Counted from the first letter of the stretch, positions 1 through 11,682 are shown. The stretch: DNA of 64,000 nucleotides from Allacma fusca (GCA_947179485.1 OX359245.1:28073067-28137066); one strand, 5' to 3'. Program-made: numbers and translations. Notes: a model not told the origin generated them from the sequence alone.

Positions 1-889
1 AATTACGTAGTGGGATCTAATTTTGTTAACTTGGAAAGACCGCATTTTAATCGATTGAATGGAAACAACTTATATCTAATGGACCCGTAAAATCGCACAT
101 CTAAACAAGTACATGCCCTGGAGAATGTTCGACCACAATCAGTGCAATGATTCTTTGATATCTCCGTTTGAAATCCTTAAAAACTTCTAAAATGTAAAAT
201 TCGGTTGCTGTCTTTTGTGAAATCTGGTTCTTGGAAAACAAATAATTCCTTACAGTTTGGAAAACCGATATTTTACATGCAAATATGAGCCGGCCAAAGA
301 AAAATAATGTATAACACTATATTTACATGCATTAATGTTATTTTTCAATTTGAAATATCTTTTCAATGAATGGTCATACTTGCAAATCATTAGCATTGTT
401 CAATTAGAAAGCCGTTGTCAGTATGTAGGCATAATATATCTAGTATAATAGGGCACTTGTACAGGGTAGTTCGGGACAATAAAATTATCTCTTTGAATTT
501 AAGCGTAAATAGATGAGCTAACTGAATGCTTCTGAAATTTACAAAGTTTTCTTAGGGGATTCCACGTTGGGAAAAGTTCACTCGTGCATTTAAACGTATA
601 CTGTGTCATATTTAAATTTTGGGGCAAATTTTGAAATTCCAAATTATTTATGGTATTTAGCATGTCATATTTTAGGTTAGACAGTGTCCATATTTTAAAG
701 GTCGTCGGATGGACCCCTCTGGTGGAAGAACGGGGCAAAATGCACTCGAATTTCTTTTTTTCGGTAAGATTTCAGGGCAAAAAAGGCATCAAACATGTTA
801 TTCTTCGTGGTCGAATTCGTTTCCAAATTTTTCAAAATTTGTCTCATTTAAATTGACGCATCTCTTCTTTGATAACTGAGGCCACGGAA
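1..889. other. Intergenic, no gene recognised
   Basis: AT-rich sequence. Short open frames around 499-856 show no recognisable domain and have no paralogue elsewhere in the window. I see no gene, RNA or clear mobile-element end here. Confidence 0.5.
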
Positions 890-1624
890 ACTAAAAATAG
901 AGAAAAAGTTGGATTTTTGTAAATATCCCTGGAAGACCATTGATTAATTTTCATACTGAAGCTTATACCTCTGCAGGGAGGTCCTCAACGATTTTCAAAA
1001 TCCCTGTTAGCAAAAATAATTTCTCTGCAACATATCAAATCTCTTTCGAATAAGAACAACCAATCTAAAAATCCCTGCTTGCGTAACAAATATCCCTGAA
1101 ACACGCTCACAAACTTGAAAATCCTTGCCAAAAATAGGCCTTCGAATTTAAAAATTCCTGCTTGCAAAAAAGAACCCCTTCATTGGAGATTATCACTGCC
1201 AGACATATTTTTCCCTGACAAGAACCTTTCCGTCTCCCCACATAAATTCGACTTCCGACTTCGACTTGGTCCTACTCACAATTAGGCCGATTTCCAAACC
1301 TGTAATAATTTCCGAGCCAGTTCGATCAGCTTGGGCTGCTAGAGTTCGCGATATTTTAGTGTTACACATCAACTGAAAGAGCCGACTCAGCTGAAGTTAA
1401 TTTGCGCAAGAAATGAAAATTTTCGAACTTTGACCAAAAAATAAATATTTGTTATGTCAATTTGACAACTTTATTTTGTGGCATTACATTCTCTCTACGA
1501 ATTTAAGTATTTATTCTCGCTACAATGGGTCGCTACGCAGTGAATGTTTACTTGTAAGGGCGTTTAGCCCAACAATTGCCCCATGTAAAATGCAAGCCTC
1601 AAGTGATAAGTAGTGCAAATTGTT
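890..1624. repeat. Dispersed repeat, copy 1 (paralogue at 14640-15635)
   Basis: This stretch is colinear with 14640-15635: both share a TTTTTGTAAATATCCCT segment, repeated AATCCCTG/GAAATCCCTG motifs, a GTTCGATCAG segment, and a final block with ATTCTCGYTRCAATGGGT. In both places it lies directly downstream of a GR 3' exon, so it was probably copied together with a GR gene. A degraded fragment of the same family in the opposite orientation lies near 37850-37970. The repeated CCCTG motifs suggest a non-autonomous transposon, but I could not define its ends. Confidence 0.55.
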
Positions 1625-1768
1625 TTTAAAATACACAGTAGAAGATCAAAGTAAAGAAATGAATTTGTCACTCAAGTTTTTCGATTCCAGTTACCAACAA
1701 TTGCCGCATAATTTTCTATGACAATTTACAGAAATGTCAATTTAAGGGTTTATCAACAAATCAATGTT
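1625..1768 (-). pseudogene. Fragment of a gustatory receptor-like 3' exon (copy D)
   Basis: About 90 bases here align with the very 3' end of GR copy A (15638-15735): the same TTACCAACAAT motif, followed by a GACAATTTRCAGAAATGTCAA-like segment and a TTTATCAACAAATC segment. In copy A this encodes the hydrophobic receptor C-terminus on the minus strand. Similarity stops after about 1768, so only the last part of the receptor remains. It marks a former fourth GR copy at the left edge of the window. Confidence 0.5.
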
Positions 1769-2893
1769 GTGTGTATAAATGTGAAAATATCAGAAAATAT
1801 ACTTAACGAATTTCGATAAATTATGGCATTATTTGTTACGACCAGGTTTGAACATATTTGGGTTTTCTGTCGAATTTCATCAAAATGATTACGTAGGCTC
1901 AATTGCATTTTAAATAACTAGCAGCAGGACTCCGCTGCAATTCATGGAAAGGGTCAATTTGGCATTGCAATCTCTGGTACATGAAATTTGCAATTGTCGG
2001 GATATTTAATCAAATGACGAATATTAAATGGCGTACTGGGATTTATGACTAACTGAACTATATGACTAGGATTTTCGCGACGGTCTGGGCTGCATCCAAA
2101 AGTTATTATATTATTAATTAATGATATTATAAATTAATAAAGGCCTTTAGTGGTATGGCCAGCCCATGCAGTACTACTAATATTGTAACGAGATTCTTTC
2201 CGGTGTTATATCTCGTGCCCAAGTTCGGATGAGTCGATAAAGTTGTGTGTAGTGGAATTATGAGAATAAAATAATCATGTCTAAAAATAGGTTTATACTG
2301 GATAATAATCTTGTATTAATTTATTCTAATTGAAATTAAAGATAAAATGAACTTGTAATGATAAAAGGATCTTATAAAATAATTCTTCCGTGTTGAATTC
2401 CTCCTTGAGAAGTCTCCATGAATTATATTGGGATCCGAAGATCTTTTCCCAATATAATTCTCAGCACGGCTGTAGATCTTCGAGCCTTGGACAGAGGTCG
2501 AAATGGAAACGGATCTATGTACGCGAGCTTTGATCCGAACCATCCGAGAGCCTCCCAAGAACTTACTGTCTTTTCTTTCTTGACTTAACCTAAGGATTTG
2601 GTCTTAGCCTATTCACATGTTTTGTACATCCTGTCCCATATCCGTTCTTCCCTCAGATTCTGCTGAGTGGAAGTGCTGAGTGATTCAAAAGGTTAAATCT
2701 TCCCTTTGAGATCTGCGGATGTGGCTTAATTATTTATGCTAACGTGACAATAACGCGATCTGCGGTCACGTAGCCTCCTTCGCTTGTCACGCGAAGTCTA
2801 CCAACTTTTGAAATACTAGAAGTCTGCCAATGTTTTGAGAGATCTTCGGATAACATTTACAACTTTAATGGGATTACAAATGTGTACATTTTA
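1769..2893. other. Intergenic, no gene recognised
   Basis: AT-rich, with small palindromic AT runs around 2100-2145. A minus-strand open frame at 2316-2558 has no recognisable domain. Nothing further can be supported. Confidence 0.45.
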
Positions 2894-4031
2894 AAGTCGA
2901 CTCTCTTTACAACGACAATCAATAAATCTCTCAAAAAGTTACGTTATAAGCGAACGACGTTATAGAGGCACATAATATAATAACGGTTTAATTTTAAATT
3001 CTTCATTTGTAGTTTATTTGGCCACATGTCTCATTTCAATTAAATAGCACATTCTACATGTCTATGTAGAATGAAAATCAAAATACTTATTAATAAATAA
3101 ATAATAATATTTTCCAAAATATATAACACCGCCAAAAAACAATGGTCAGGATTGAATAGTGTATTTTCAAAATCTCCATAAGACACTTCTCAGATCATTT
3201 ATAAAAGTTTTCAAACAGTTGAAAATTTAATTTAGTTTAAACTATGACTATCAGGTTTTTGCTGCATGCGAAAATAAATGTAAAAGCTTGGAAATGCGGA
3301 ATTTCTTCGACGGGACTTAATCAATGTTGTTAACCATGCTTGCATATATATTTACAATTCAGCTTTTCAAATTACGAATACACACAGTCAACTCTCGCTA
3401 TAAGGGATGCCCAAGGGACCGGCAAAAATTGGCACTTACAAACATTACCCCATATAAGCAGTGTTGTAGATAGGAATTGGGACTGCAAAACCCAATCCTT
3501 TATATCGAAAAATCCTTAATAAGTGTATCCCAAAAAAGGGAGTTTACTGTATTAGAAGGAACCATTGCTGGTACTAAAATGAGTAAAGCTGCGTGCAATA
3601 ATTAAGGTTTTTCGAATTTTTTCATATCATTTCAAAACATGAAGCGATTATCTAATTGTAAGCTGCGTGGAGCGTCTTGCATTCTGCCACCGCCTTGCGA
3701 GTGAAATGGGTTTAATACGTTCCTTCCAGTCTTTTATAACGTCGCTGCATAATAAGATAATGCAATTGTAGTGAAACATAAAGTAAAAATTACAGCACCT
3801 ATATAAAAGTTATCTATCTAGGCTTCCCGTATTGTAACGTCAATATGACGTTATAAGGGTACACATTTTACCCTACGGTTACAAAAAAAGCGACTTTATA
3901 AAGGAACTGACGTTATCACGAGTGACGCTATGAAGGTAAAATTTATCATAAAATGTAACTTGGGAGGAATACAGGATGACTTTATAGGGAGAGTGACTCT
4001 ACAGGGAGAGACGCTATAAGGACAGTCGACT
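2894..4031. mobile_element. Tigger/pogo-like non-autonomous DNA element, degraded
   Basis: The left end reads AAGTCGACTCTCTTTACAAC. The right end, read on the opposite strand, begins CAGTCGACTGTCCTTATAGC. Both ends continue into related text with repeated CGTTATA/CTATAAGG motifs, as in imperfect long terminal inverted repeats. The flanks are TA on the left and CA on the right, so a TA duplication is only partly preserved. There is no transposase frame. A smaller relative is nested at 3385-3549. Confidence 0.4.
3385..3549. mobile_element. 165-bp MITE, Tigger-like, nested in the preceding element
   Basis: It starts CAGTCAACTCTCGCTATAAG. Its other end, read on the opposite strand, starts CAGTAAACTCCC. 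Internal text (TTGGGACTGCAAAACCCAAT) is shared, in inverse orientation, with a relative at 62551-62730, which confirms a family rather than a chance palindrome. The right flank is TA. Confidence 0.5.
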
Positions 4032-4465
4032 GCATATGAATTAGGGAGGACAGATCACATTTAAATGTACTTAGTTTTGAAGTATTTATATATTCCTCAT
4101 TACTTAAATATATCTAATCAAATTGGAATTTGTGACGGATTGCGTCTACAATTTTGATTCTGTTGATCTCAATTTATTGTAATACCAATTACTGCCAGCC
4201 CTGAGTACAACTAATGAAGACTTTCTGCCAAGCAAAACAGCTCGTGCAAAATTAATATCAGGAATCTTACACGCAACCAATTCCCAATTAATATTTGTTC
4301 AAATGTATGGTGTATTGGAGGTGAGGAGTATTTGAGTTCTCAAATGTATAAACATCCTCACTTAACTGGCGTTGTGAGTTTGTGCATTGGCATAAAATCT
4401 ACCAGCGTTAACGGACATTCGTTCTTGTAGCCTTGTAAAATTTCATATTTAAAATTACCTGCCAG
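4032..4465. other. 3' flank of ionotropic receptor A
   Basis: No coding sequence seen. From about 4267 to the stop codon the sequence parallels the 3' flank of IR copy B (38238-38418), for example the TTCCCAATTARTATTTGTTC and CTCAAATGTATAAACA-type segments. The segmental duplication of the two IR genes therefore includes downstream DNA. Confidence 0.5.
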
Positions 4466-6424
4466 TTATTTAAAAAATGCTACAATTCGACTAAACTGCA
4501 ATTTTGTATAAGTAACTTCTGCAATAAAAATTGCTAGGCAGAAAACGCTGCTCCAAAGAAACGCGTCAATTGACAGCGCTAAGGAACTCTTCATCGATAA
4601 CGCTTTTACAGACTCTTCATTCACAAATTTTCTTCTCCCTGAAGATAAGCAACTTGGGAATCTAATTTCATCCCATTTTTTCCAAAACCAAAACAAACCT
4701 CCAGTAGTCATCGCCCGGGCTCGTTTTAAAACAGGGTTATACTGTTCACCATATCCCCAAGGAATAAACATTGAAATGTGCTTTTTGACCAAATGGTCAT
4801 CAATAACCTTTCTATTGTTAGCCACTTTTATGAATTTTTTCTTAGCAACTTCATTAATGCGATTCCAGTAGAACGGAAAGTCGTCCGAAAATACAACAAG
4901 AGCTGATTTTGGCTTAATTATATTTTGAACCGCCATTTCTTCATTATCAATAAAGTTTATGCAATGCAGATTTCCCGATGGAAAGAACTTCAGATCGGAT
5001 TGTTCTAAACGCAGAGTTCTCTTCAGATTGAAAAGTTGAAACTGTAATTGGTTATCGCAATATATTGTGCATGATTTTACTCCATGACCATTGTGCGACT
5101 TGATATCCCAACTACCCCTGGGAAAGTTCAATGTAAAATTTTGAAGTTCTTGCAAGCGTGTCCATTTTGTAATAAAATCATTCTGTACTACAAACGAACT
5201 TTTTAAAAATCCCTTGTAGCCATTTGATATAATTAAACCCGACAGTAGCCATGTTGAGATAACAATACCTTGAGCTTTCGTTTGCCTGATCGATGTACCA
5301 CACTTTACCATGTATCCGCTCTGTTCTATAATATTTACCAGGAGATTAGCCAGAGTCGAAGGTGCCCTTGATGCAAAAAGCAACAGGTTACAACCGTTTC
5401 TGGCAACAATGAGTGTAGTGGTTAACACAAATATTGAAATTGCCAAGAACAGCCAAATTTGAAAATCGAACGGATTTGTATACACTGTAAACTCCAGTGA
5501 TCCCGAAGTAACGCTATCTGTTGTTATAAAATTTAAGGTCGGAGTAAACGACAGCCGGATTTCTGTATGAAAATTTAGCACCTCCGCAGATCCTACGGTT
5601 AGTGTTTCTTGAAGTGAAAGGTAAAATGACGTTGCATTCATATCCAGATCCATGGTTAAGTAATCGATAGTAGTGGAAAATAAATCCGAAGGGTCTTTTT
5701 GAAAATGAGGACCAATACGTATTTTTGAGTTCGATAGCTTGTAAGACACATGACTTTCGAAACGAGCCCAAAGTTTCCAAACAATTGAATTCCTCCCATA
5801 ATTTGTGACTGATCTAAACGTTGATTCGATTGCGTTTAAGCAATCCATTGTGGAACACTCAAATGAATCCTCACAGCGGCACAGGTAACAATTGCGGACA
5901 TAAAATCCCTGAAGATGCGTTTCGGATTTCGGAAATAGCACAAATGTTGGTACATGCTTTAAAATTTTTTTAGTTCTGGATGCTGTAGTATGCATGAACT
6001 CAGCTTCTAATAAATTCTGGCAAAATATGAAAAAGAAATTCTGTGGCCATTCAGGGAGCAAATGGTTTTGATGGGCTTTGTGTTCACTGTTGTTTAGAAC
6101 AAAGTTGTTCGGATCGTAGATTAAATCTGCTGCGAATAGCATGATTTTGACATAGCACTGGATATTTCTTTGCTTGAAAAGTTTTGGCGCTCTTAGTAGG
6201 TTTGAAACAGGCTGAAATGCCCCCAGCATAAGATTATTGTTCGCGGGGTAGACTCGTAGAGTAAATGGCGTGTTGAATGTACTGTAATCATAAGGGCTAG
6301 TCAACTGCACAATAGTTATGATACAGCCCCCAAATTTATCGATTAGGGGCTGGAAATCGACTGATTGAGAAAGTTTCAACAAAACAAAAATCAAAGATAA
6401 ATGAAAGAAAGTGGTTAGTAACAT
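4466..6424 (-). CDS. Divergent ionotropic receptor (IR) A, 652 aa
   Basis: Predicted chemosensory ligand-gated channel subunit of the iGluR-related IR family, acting in the plasma membrane of sensory neurons (family knowledge; ligand unknown). The single uninterrupted frame begins with an ATG and a hydrophobic signal peptide (about residues 1-21). A long extracellular region with paired Cys (about 179-195) precedes the ligand-binding lobe. Membrane segments lie near 322-340 (M1) and 385-403 (M3, containing the STWLLSGLIISNGYKGFL motif), with a C-terminal helix at 613-637. The S2 lobe between them includes FYWNRINEVAKKKF at about 518. M3 has the IR-like aromatic/Tyr-Lys pattern rather than the classical SYTANLAAF motif. 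It is intronless. IR B at 38419-40365 is its close paralogue, and decayed copies lie at 46.4-53.3 kb. Assignment to a named IR subfamily is not possible by eye. Confidence 0.85.
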   Translation of the reverse strand: MLLTTFFHLSLIFVLLKLSQSVDFQPLIDKFGGCIITIVQLTSPYDYSTFNTPFTLRVYPANNNLMLGAFQPVSNLLRAPKLFKQRNIQCYVKIMLFAADLIYDPNNFVLNNSEHKAHQNHLLPEWPQNFFFIFCQNLLEAEFMHTTASRTKKILKHVPTFVLFPKSETHLQGFYVRNCYLCRCEDSFECSTMDCLNAIESTFRSVTNYGRNSIVWKLWARFESHVSYKLSNSKIRIGPHFQKDPSDLFSTTIDYLTMDLDMNATSFYLSLQETLTVGSAEVLNFHTEIRLSFTPTLNFITTDSVTSGSLEFTVYTNPFDFQIWLFLAISIFVLTTTLIVARNGCNLLLFASRAPSTLANLLVNIIEQSGYMVKCGTSIRQTKAQGIVISTWLLSGLIISNGYKGFLKSSFVVQNDFITKWTRLQELQNFTLNFPRGSWDIKSHNGHGVKSCTIYCDNQLQFQLFNLKRTLRLEQSDLKFFPSGNLHCINFIDNEEMAVQNIIKPKSALVVFSDDFPFYWNRINEVAKKKFIKVANNRKVIDDHLVKKHISMFIPWGYGEQYNPVLKRARAMTTGGLFWFWKKWDEIRFPSCLSSGRRKFVNEESVKALSMKSSLALSIDAFLWSSVFCLAIFIAEVTYTKLQFSRIVAFFK

Positions 6425-6635
6425 TTTTAACGATGTTATGTTAAATTACGAAAAGTATTCGTTTTCAGAGAAATGGCTTACGGAAAATCTTTTATATATT
6501 CTGGTTATGTCATAACCTTGTCAATGATACAATGTTTTGCCGTCGAAAATTTGTTTACGTATGCACATAGTCTAATAAGCTTAATTTTTCAACGAGGTAG
6601 ATTCAATAATTGTAACATACCTGTCCTTTACAGTA

Positions 6636-6795
6636 CAGTGAATTGTTTATACTGGGATTTCTTAGATGGCGCGCCCTTTATAATGACCTAACTAAATTCT
6701 CCCCAGGATTACATAAGGTATAGTGGCGTCTCCATCGATTAACTTATTTAGGATAATTTGCCACCGTTGGGAACCACTGCGCAGAAAATTCACAA
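6636..6795. mobile_element. MITE with CAGTGAATT ends, 5' flank of IR A
   Basis: It begins CAGTGAATTGTTTATACTGG and ends with the inverse of a related sequence (GGGAACCACTGCGCAGAAAA then TTCAC). The same MITE occupies the equivalent position upstream of IR B (40552-40689), so it predates the IR duplication. A longer relative is at 34927-35801. Confidence 0.5.
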
Positions 6796-7138
6796 TTTAA
6801 GACATAAAAAAATTTGCTGCCGACGTGTGTTAACACAAAATAATGCAATCACGAAAACCATGTTTATATTTTGTGAGCATAGTTATATTGGCAAAATCCA
6901 TACACTAATTTTACAAGTTGGTACTGGAGTTTGTAAACAGTCAAAACCAATTACCATGATCATTTTTACAAGAGTCCGAATGTTTGCTCACAAAAGAACT
7001 AAAGAAATTGTTTTACGAACTTATACTTTCAAATAATGCACAAAGTAATCAAGGTGCATGGTGGGTTATAATGATATTCCGAATTCACTATAAACTGGGG
7101 GAAATAAAATATTTGTGAAGTTACTCGTATATTTGTAG

Positions 7139-7445
7139 CTAAAACGGCAATCTTCCACTTCCACATTCATCACTTATCTCATTGTAAGATTTTTGAAAAT
7201 AACTTTCGAAATAAAAACACCTATAAGCAGGCGGTTTGGCTCCAGAAAACACCATAAATTGCGATTGCAAAACAGCTCTGCATCCATTAAGCTCTTTAAA
7301 CTCCATTTTCCTTGTACTTAAAGACAAGTAACATGGGAATCGAATTTCATCCAATTTATTCCAAAAGCAAAACAAGCCTGCAATAACCTTTGCACGAGCC
7401 CTCTTCAAAACTGGATTATATTTTTCGCTGAACCTCTTTTTAAAT
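7139..7445 (-). pseudogene. Truncated ionotropic receptor 3' fragment
   Basis: The minus strand encodes an IR tail: MKRARAKVIAGLFCFWNKLDEIRFPCYLS corresponds in order to IR A residues 567-594 (the conserved RARAM..GLFWFW.KWDEIRFP block). The reading then degenerates before the C-terminal membrane helix. Nothing of the first 560 residues is present. The equivalent fragment upstream of IR B is at about 41225-41380. The neighbouring text at 7085-7125 resembles one end of the MITE family with AAATATTT ends described at 34194-34586. Confidence 0.6.
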
Positions 7446-7875
7446 GACGGGCTGCAATTTAATTGAATATGCTAAGTAATAAAAATCGTCGCTTCGCAAC
7501 GATTCAACGCGCCCCTCACGGGGCGCACTGCGAAGGGCAGCGCAGCTTTGTAGAGGTTTTTAAATAAAGTAAAATTTATTGTGTAGAGAGGATGATAGTT
7601 GATCGGAGAATATGTGCCAAAATAATTTATGCACAAAATGATACACTCACCGTGTACTTTGTTGGCAATAATCGTATTGCTCGTACTACCATATTGATTT
7701 GTTGATTTTGTTATAGTCTCTGGGATCCTCTGCTCCATAATGCTTTGTATTGATGCTATAAGTAGTGTTTGTTGTTAATTTGTAATAAAGTATTAAATTT
7801 TAAGCACTTAAAGTTTAAATGTTTATGAAACAATATTTATGCATTATTGGGTTGTAGAAGATGATAAAGAAAATT

Positions 7876-8175
7876 TTTGACCACATTCAGCAACTGATGT
7901 GCTTATGGTATGTAAAGTCACTATATAAAGTTTGGTTGAAGTCTGATAAGAAATGGCATAAAAGTGCATAGTAATACATATATGACCTTTGATGAAATAA
8001 TTTTTTACGGTCAAACTGCGTGAACGATTTTGACCACAATCAGCGACTGAGGTGCTTATGGTATGTAAAGTCACTATATAAAGTTTGGTTGAAGTCTGAT
8101 AGGAAATTGCATAAAAATGCATAGTATAACTAGAAATAATTTTTACGGTCAAACGGTTTGACCGATCTACACTAA
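7876..8175. repeat. Two direct repeats of about 152 bp
   Basis: Two units each contain TTTGACCACA, then a GTGCTTATGGTATGTAAAGT segment, a TATAAAGTTTGGTTGAAGTC segment and an ATAATTTTTTACGGTCAAAC-like end. The second copy starts about 152 bases after the first. A third, more divergent relative with TTTGGTT.AAATCGGTT text runs on to about 8425. They lie just left of the CACTA element and belong to the host repeat into which that element jumped. Confidence 0.6.
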
Positions 8176-8720
8176 AATGTATCCCAGAGGTCGCTAAGGT
8201 AAGATTCTTTACTTCGTAATTTTTGGTTAAAATCGGTTAAGCAGTTTCTGAGTATTTGGGGTCGAAGGCAAGTGACCTGAGAGGAAATAATTTTTTCAGG
8301 TCAAACTGATCGACCGAGTTTGACCAAAATCTATCCCGGGGTACTTTAGCTCACTACGCTTTGCTGTGCAAATTTTGGTTCAAATCGGTTGGGTAGTTCG
8401 TGAGTATTCGTGTTCGAAGTGTCGGACGTACGGACACCACCCAGTCCGCAAACCAATGTTGGCCCAACGTTGTTTTGAAACGGTTGGCCCAACCGCGCAA
8501 GTGTCCGTTGGCGCAACGTTGGTCAGACGTTGGTCAACTAACTTGTGCCCAGCATTAACCCAACGCTTTTAAAACGGTTATTTCCCTTTTGATGTAATTG
8601 TTATGAAATGCAATATGATCGATTATTTGCAATAAGTATATTCCATGTATCGTGAGTAGTATTTATTTTGCAAAATTTTTAGTCATTAAGTCGCACAGTA
8701 CATACAATTATATTTTAAAA

Positions 8721-10718
8721 CTATGTACCAAGGGATGCACATGTACGAAAGCTTATCATTACATTTTGCTTTTTATTATCAAGTGGTATTAAAAAACACT
8801 TATTTTTAACTTCCTCACTTCTAACACAAAATTCCACAGCTGATAACTTCCATACAATTTTTATTCCTAATAGACTGCTTTTCATCGGATAGTTTTTACA
8901 GTCGTTAGATTTCAAAAACTTTCTGCATGTATATAATCCTAAGTTTTCATTTCGAATGATTAGAAAAACATTTCCAGTGACAGAAATAAAACAATTATCA
9001 CCCCTCTTACACGTTAAACGCATTCTCTTATTTAATCTGTCATCAGAGTCAGGGTACAGACGATACAAGTTTCCCCCACAAATATTTTCTCGTTCAGATA
9101 TTCTGTTAACAATTTGCTCAATATATTGGTTTTTACCCAAAATATGTTTTTTAATATTTTGCATAAAATTTTCGAATGCAAAAGCACTACAGTTATCCAA
9201 GCTACCAAACATGATAGAATCATCAACTAAATGACACAATATATGTACATTGTAAATAACTAATTCCGGACCGTAAAATTTAGCAGCAGTAGTTACAAAT
9301 TTCGATAGAAAATTACCAGCCATTAATTTCCAATTTAAATCTAATTCATTATTCACCATTATATATATTCCTAGGCTAAATAATAAAAAATGCTGATACT
9401 TTGATTTAGGCAAAATATCTCGCAACAAGACTGGACATATATATAATAAAAACATTCTAAGTTCCGTTGCTGTATACCTATCAAGTTCTCGTAAATGTCT
9501 AGGTTTACGCGCGAATTCAGCTGGGGTATACTGACGATACAAATCTAAATTTTGGCAAGCTTCATTCATCTCCCGACGACCTAATCTGTGTTTTAAGTTC
9601 CCTTTCGTCCAGATATTTAATAGTTTGCGCATAACTCCTAGGCAGCAAGAATGCATATAATCAAGTGGAACTTGAGAAACTAACCCAACTTGAATATTGT
9701 TTAAAGGCGTAGAATATTTGTGGTGGGCAGGGTCAATTTTCATTTTAAAACTTTCATCAGTTCGTTTGGATTTCGTAACTGAGGTAAAAACAACTCTGCC
9801 AAGCCAAATGCCTTTATCAGTGCATCTTTCGTAACTACTATAGGAATTATGAGTTGCACAACCCTTAATAAAACTTCTTGCGGGAGCATCGGCAACTAAA
9901 GACGAAATTCTGAATAAGAAATGATTTCCCTCTACTTGTATTCCAACTTGTTCTAAGTGAGTACATTCTTTAACAAAATTGTCTAGAAGTGGAGTACATG
10001 AAGGTTTTTCATTTCCAAAGTATATTCCAATAACAAAAGGACATGAATTTACGGATTGATCTAATTTACCTAATATTGGCCAGAACTGTTTATTACAACT
10101 CCGAGTTAAAGGGATACCGTCTATGCCAACACTAATTGACAACACATTTTTCGGATCAATATTTTTGAAACTTCGCGACTTTGGTAAAACACAAGGGTAC
10201 AAACCACACTCGACCCGTTTCCTTACGTTATTTTCAATTCCAAAATAAGCAAATTGTCCTAATTCCATTTTACTAATTTCTGCTTTAGCAGAATTTGTTT
10301 TCAGTAATGTGCGAGGGTCTAAGCAAAGATTTTCATCTTTTATCTCTGGTGATAAAAGTTTCAACAAATCTCGTACAGCATCGTGCGATATATTGTGGTT
10401 TACCGACCAGTGTCGTAGTTTTTCTGAAAAGGGTAAATTTACAACATTTTCAAAGGAGTCGTCAGAAGAAATATTATCCACCGTGCATTCAGACAATGAC
10501 TGTGACTCGGAATTACTACCAGCTAATTCATCATTAACAGTATCTCTTGTCTGTGGTTCGATATTACTGCTTAAGAAACTTGTATCAGCATGCCCTAAAT
10601 TGCTGGACACATGGCTGTTTAATTTTATAGGTGAATGAATCGACAAAAGGGGATGGTTTATAAAATTACACCGGCGGCGATGCAATGTACGCTTACAGGG
10701 GCTGATGGTTTTAAACAT
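8721..10718 (-). CDS. CACTA/EnSpm-type transposase, about 665 aa
   Basis: DDE-type transposase expected to cut and rejoin the element's ends in the nucleus. The frame is open back to an ATG at 10829 (702 codons), but the family-like start is the internal ATG at 10718 (MFKTISPCKRTLHRRR), because the extra 37 residues are hydrophobic and unlike transposase. Numbered from 10829, there are candidate catalytic Asp residues in SVGIDGIP (D237) and SLVADAPAR (D314), a zinc-binding-like CATHNSYSSYERC (324-336), the diagnostic PLDYMHSCCLGVMRKLL block (388-404) and an AFAFENFMQNIKK block near 550 that may hold the Glu. The C-terminus shows the YPMKSSLLGI and KNKCFLIPL patterns of this family. No stop or frameshift interrupts it, so it may be recently functional. 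Exact catalytic residues need an alignment. Confidence 0.75.
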   Translation of the reverse strand: MFKTISPCKRTLHRRRCNFINHPLLSIHSPIKLNSHVSSNLGHADTSFLSSNIEPQTRDTVNDELAGSNSESQSLSECTVDNISSDDSFENVVNLPFSEKLRHWSVNHNISHDAVRDLLKLLSPEIKDENLCLDPRTLLKTNSAKAEISKMELGQFAYFGIENNVRKRVECGLYPCVLPKSRSFKNIDPKNVLSISVGIDGIPLTRSCNKQFWPILGKLDQSVNSCPFVIGIYFGNEKPSCTPLLDNFVKECTHLEQVGIQVEGNHFLFRISSLVADAPARSFIKGCATHNSYSSYERCTDKGIWLGRVVFTSVTKSKRTDESFKMKIDPAHHKYSTPLNNIQVGLVSQVPLDYMHSCCLGVMRKLLNIWTKGNLKHRLGRREMNEACQNLDLYRQYTPAEFARKPRHLRELDRYTATELRMFLLYICPVLLRDILPKSKYQHFLLFSLGIYIMVNNELDLNWKLMAGNFLSKFVTTAAKFYGPELVIYNVHILCHLVDDSIMFGSLDNCSAFAFENFMQNIKKHILGKNQYIEQIVNRISERENICGGNLYRLYPDSDDRLNKRMRLTCKRGDNCFISVTGNVFLIIRNENLGLYTCRKFLKSNDCKNYPMKSSLLGIKIVWKLSAVEFCVRSEEVKNKCFLIPLDNKKQNVMISFRTCASLGT

Positions 10719-11682
10719 GTTAGTGTACAATTTCTTATTAGTTACTAAACTAATCATAAATAAAAATATTCTTGAAATATTAGAGCAAAATACGAAAAAA
10801 AAGTAGTCTGCCAATAAAAACAGAACCATTAAACTTTGGCACGCCTGGCCCTACCACCATTTCGGTCCCTCGCAAACCAAAAAAAATCATTGACTCCTTT
10901 TCAACATCGGCTGCAGTGCAATCTTGCGTAGAAGTAACAGCGGCTAAAAAAGAACAAGGCATTCAAAAAATGTGATATAATGAATATATATATTTGCGCA
11001 AATATAGTTTTTGAGATTCAATTAAATCTTCTCAATTCAAGTTACTTTTAAATACATTACCTATTACTACAGCATTTAGGCGCAAATTCTTGTACTGAAT
11101 TTTGGATCCCCTACCGGTAAAATTAATTTTCTCAGATAATCCCTGATCAATAACTTTACACAAGATTCTTTTTGTATGAGATTTGCAGTTATGTCCACCG
11201 ATAGTTGCACACCATTGAATCTTAAATCAAAATTAAATGTATTAATGACTTTACAATTGTTCCAAAAAACAAGGCAGTTAGCATTGCATAAATCCAAGTA
11301 AAATTTTCGGATGAGGTAAACCATCAAAACTTAAACATATATAATATTTTAAGTAAACTATAAAACTAATGCAAAATAATGGCGGACACTCCTTTCTCTA
11401 CCAGTTTCTCGCGAAAATTCGAACCCTTCAATTGTTCTTCAACACATTTGAGCTCATTCTCGGTTGTACATGGAATTGTAATAGGGCAGTTAATAGTGTT
11501 CGATCTGCCCTTTCGCAATGTCTCTGCACGAATAATTTCAACGTCAGTTTTTATAGAGTGCAGTTCCCCCAGTATTGTTGCCTAAATAATTACTAATTAT
11601 CAAAATAATTCCAACACAAAAACTAATTGTAATTAAGTGACGATATCAGATTCATTGCCCTGAAATAGTTTTATCAAATCTT

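Larger units (their letters stand above)
4267..7471. repeat. Segmental duplication unit 1 (IR A with flanks)
   Basis: The 3' flank, the IR gene, the 5' flank with its MITE, and a truncated IR tail all occur in the same order and orientation at 38238-41385. After 7471 the paralogy is interrupted by a 5.8-kb insertion and resumes at about 13241-13470 (matching 41395-41640). The shared order shows one duplication of at least 3.4 kb. Confidence 0.7.

Noticed and set aside
8366..8572. Open frame over the left end of the CACTA element
   Set aside because: It reads through the terminal inverted repeat and subterminal motifs; low complexity, no homologous domain.
10727..10829. ATG at 10829 as start of the CACTA transposase
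   Set aside because: The extra 37 residues are hydrophobic and unlike the family, whose members start shortly before a basic RTLHRRR-type motif; the ATG at 10718 fits better.
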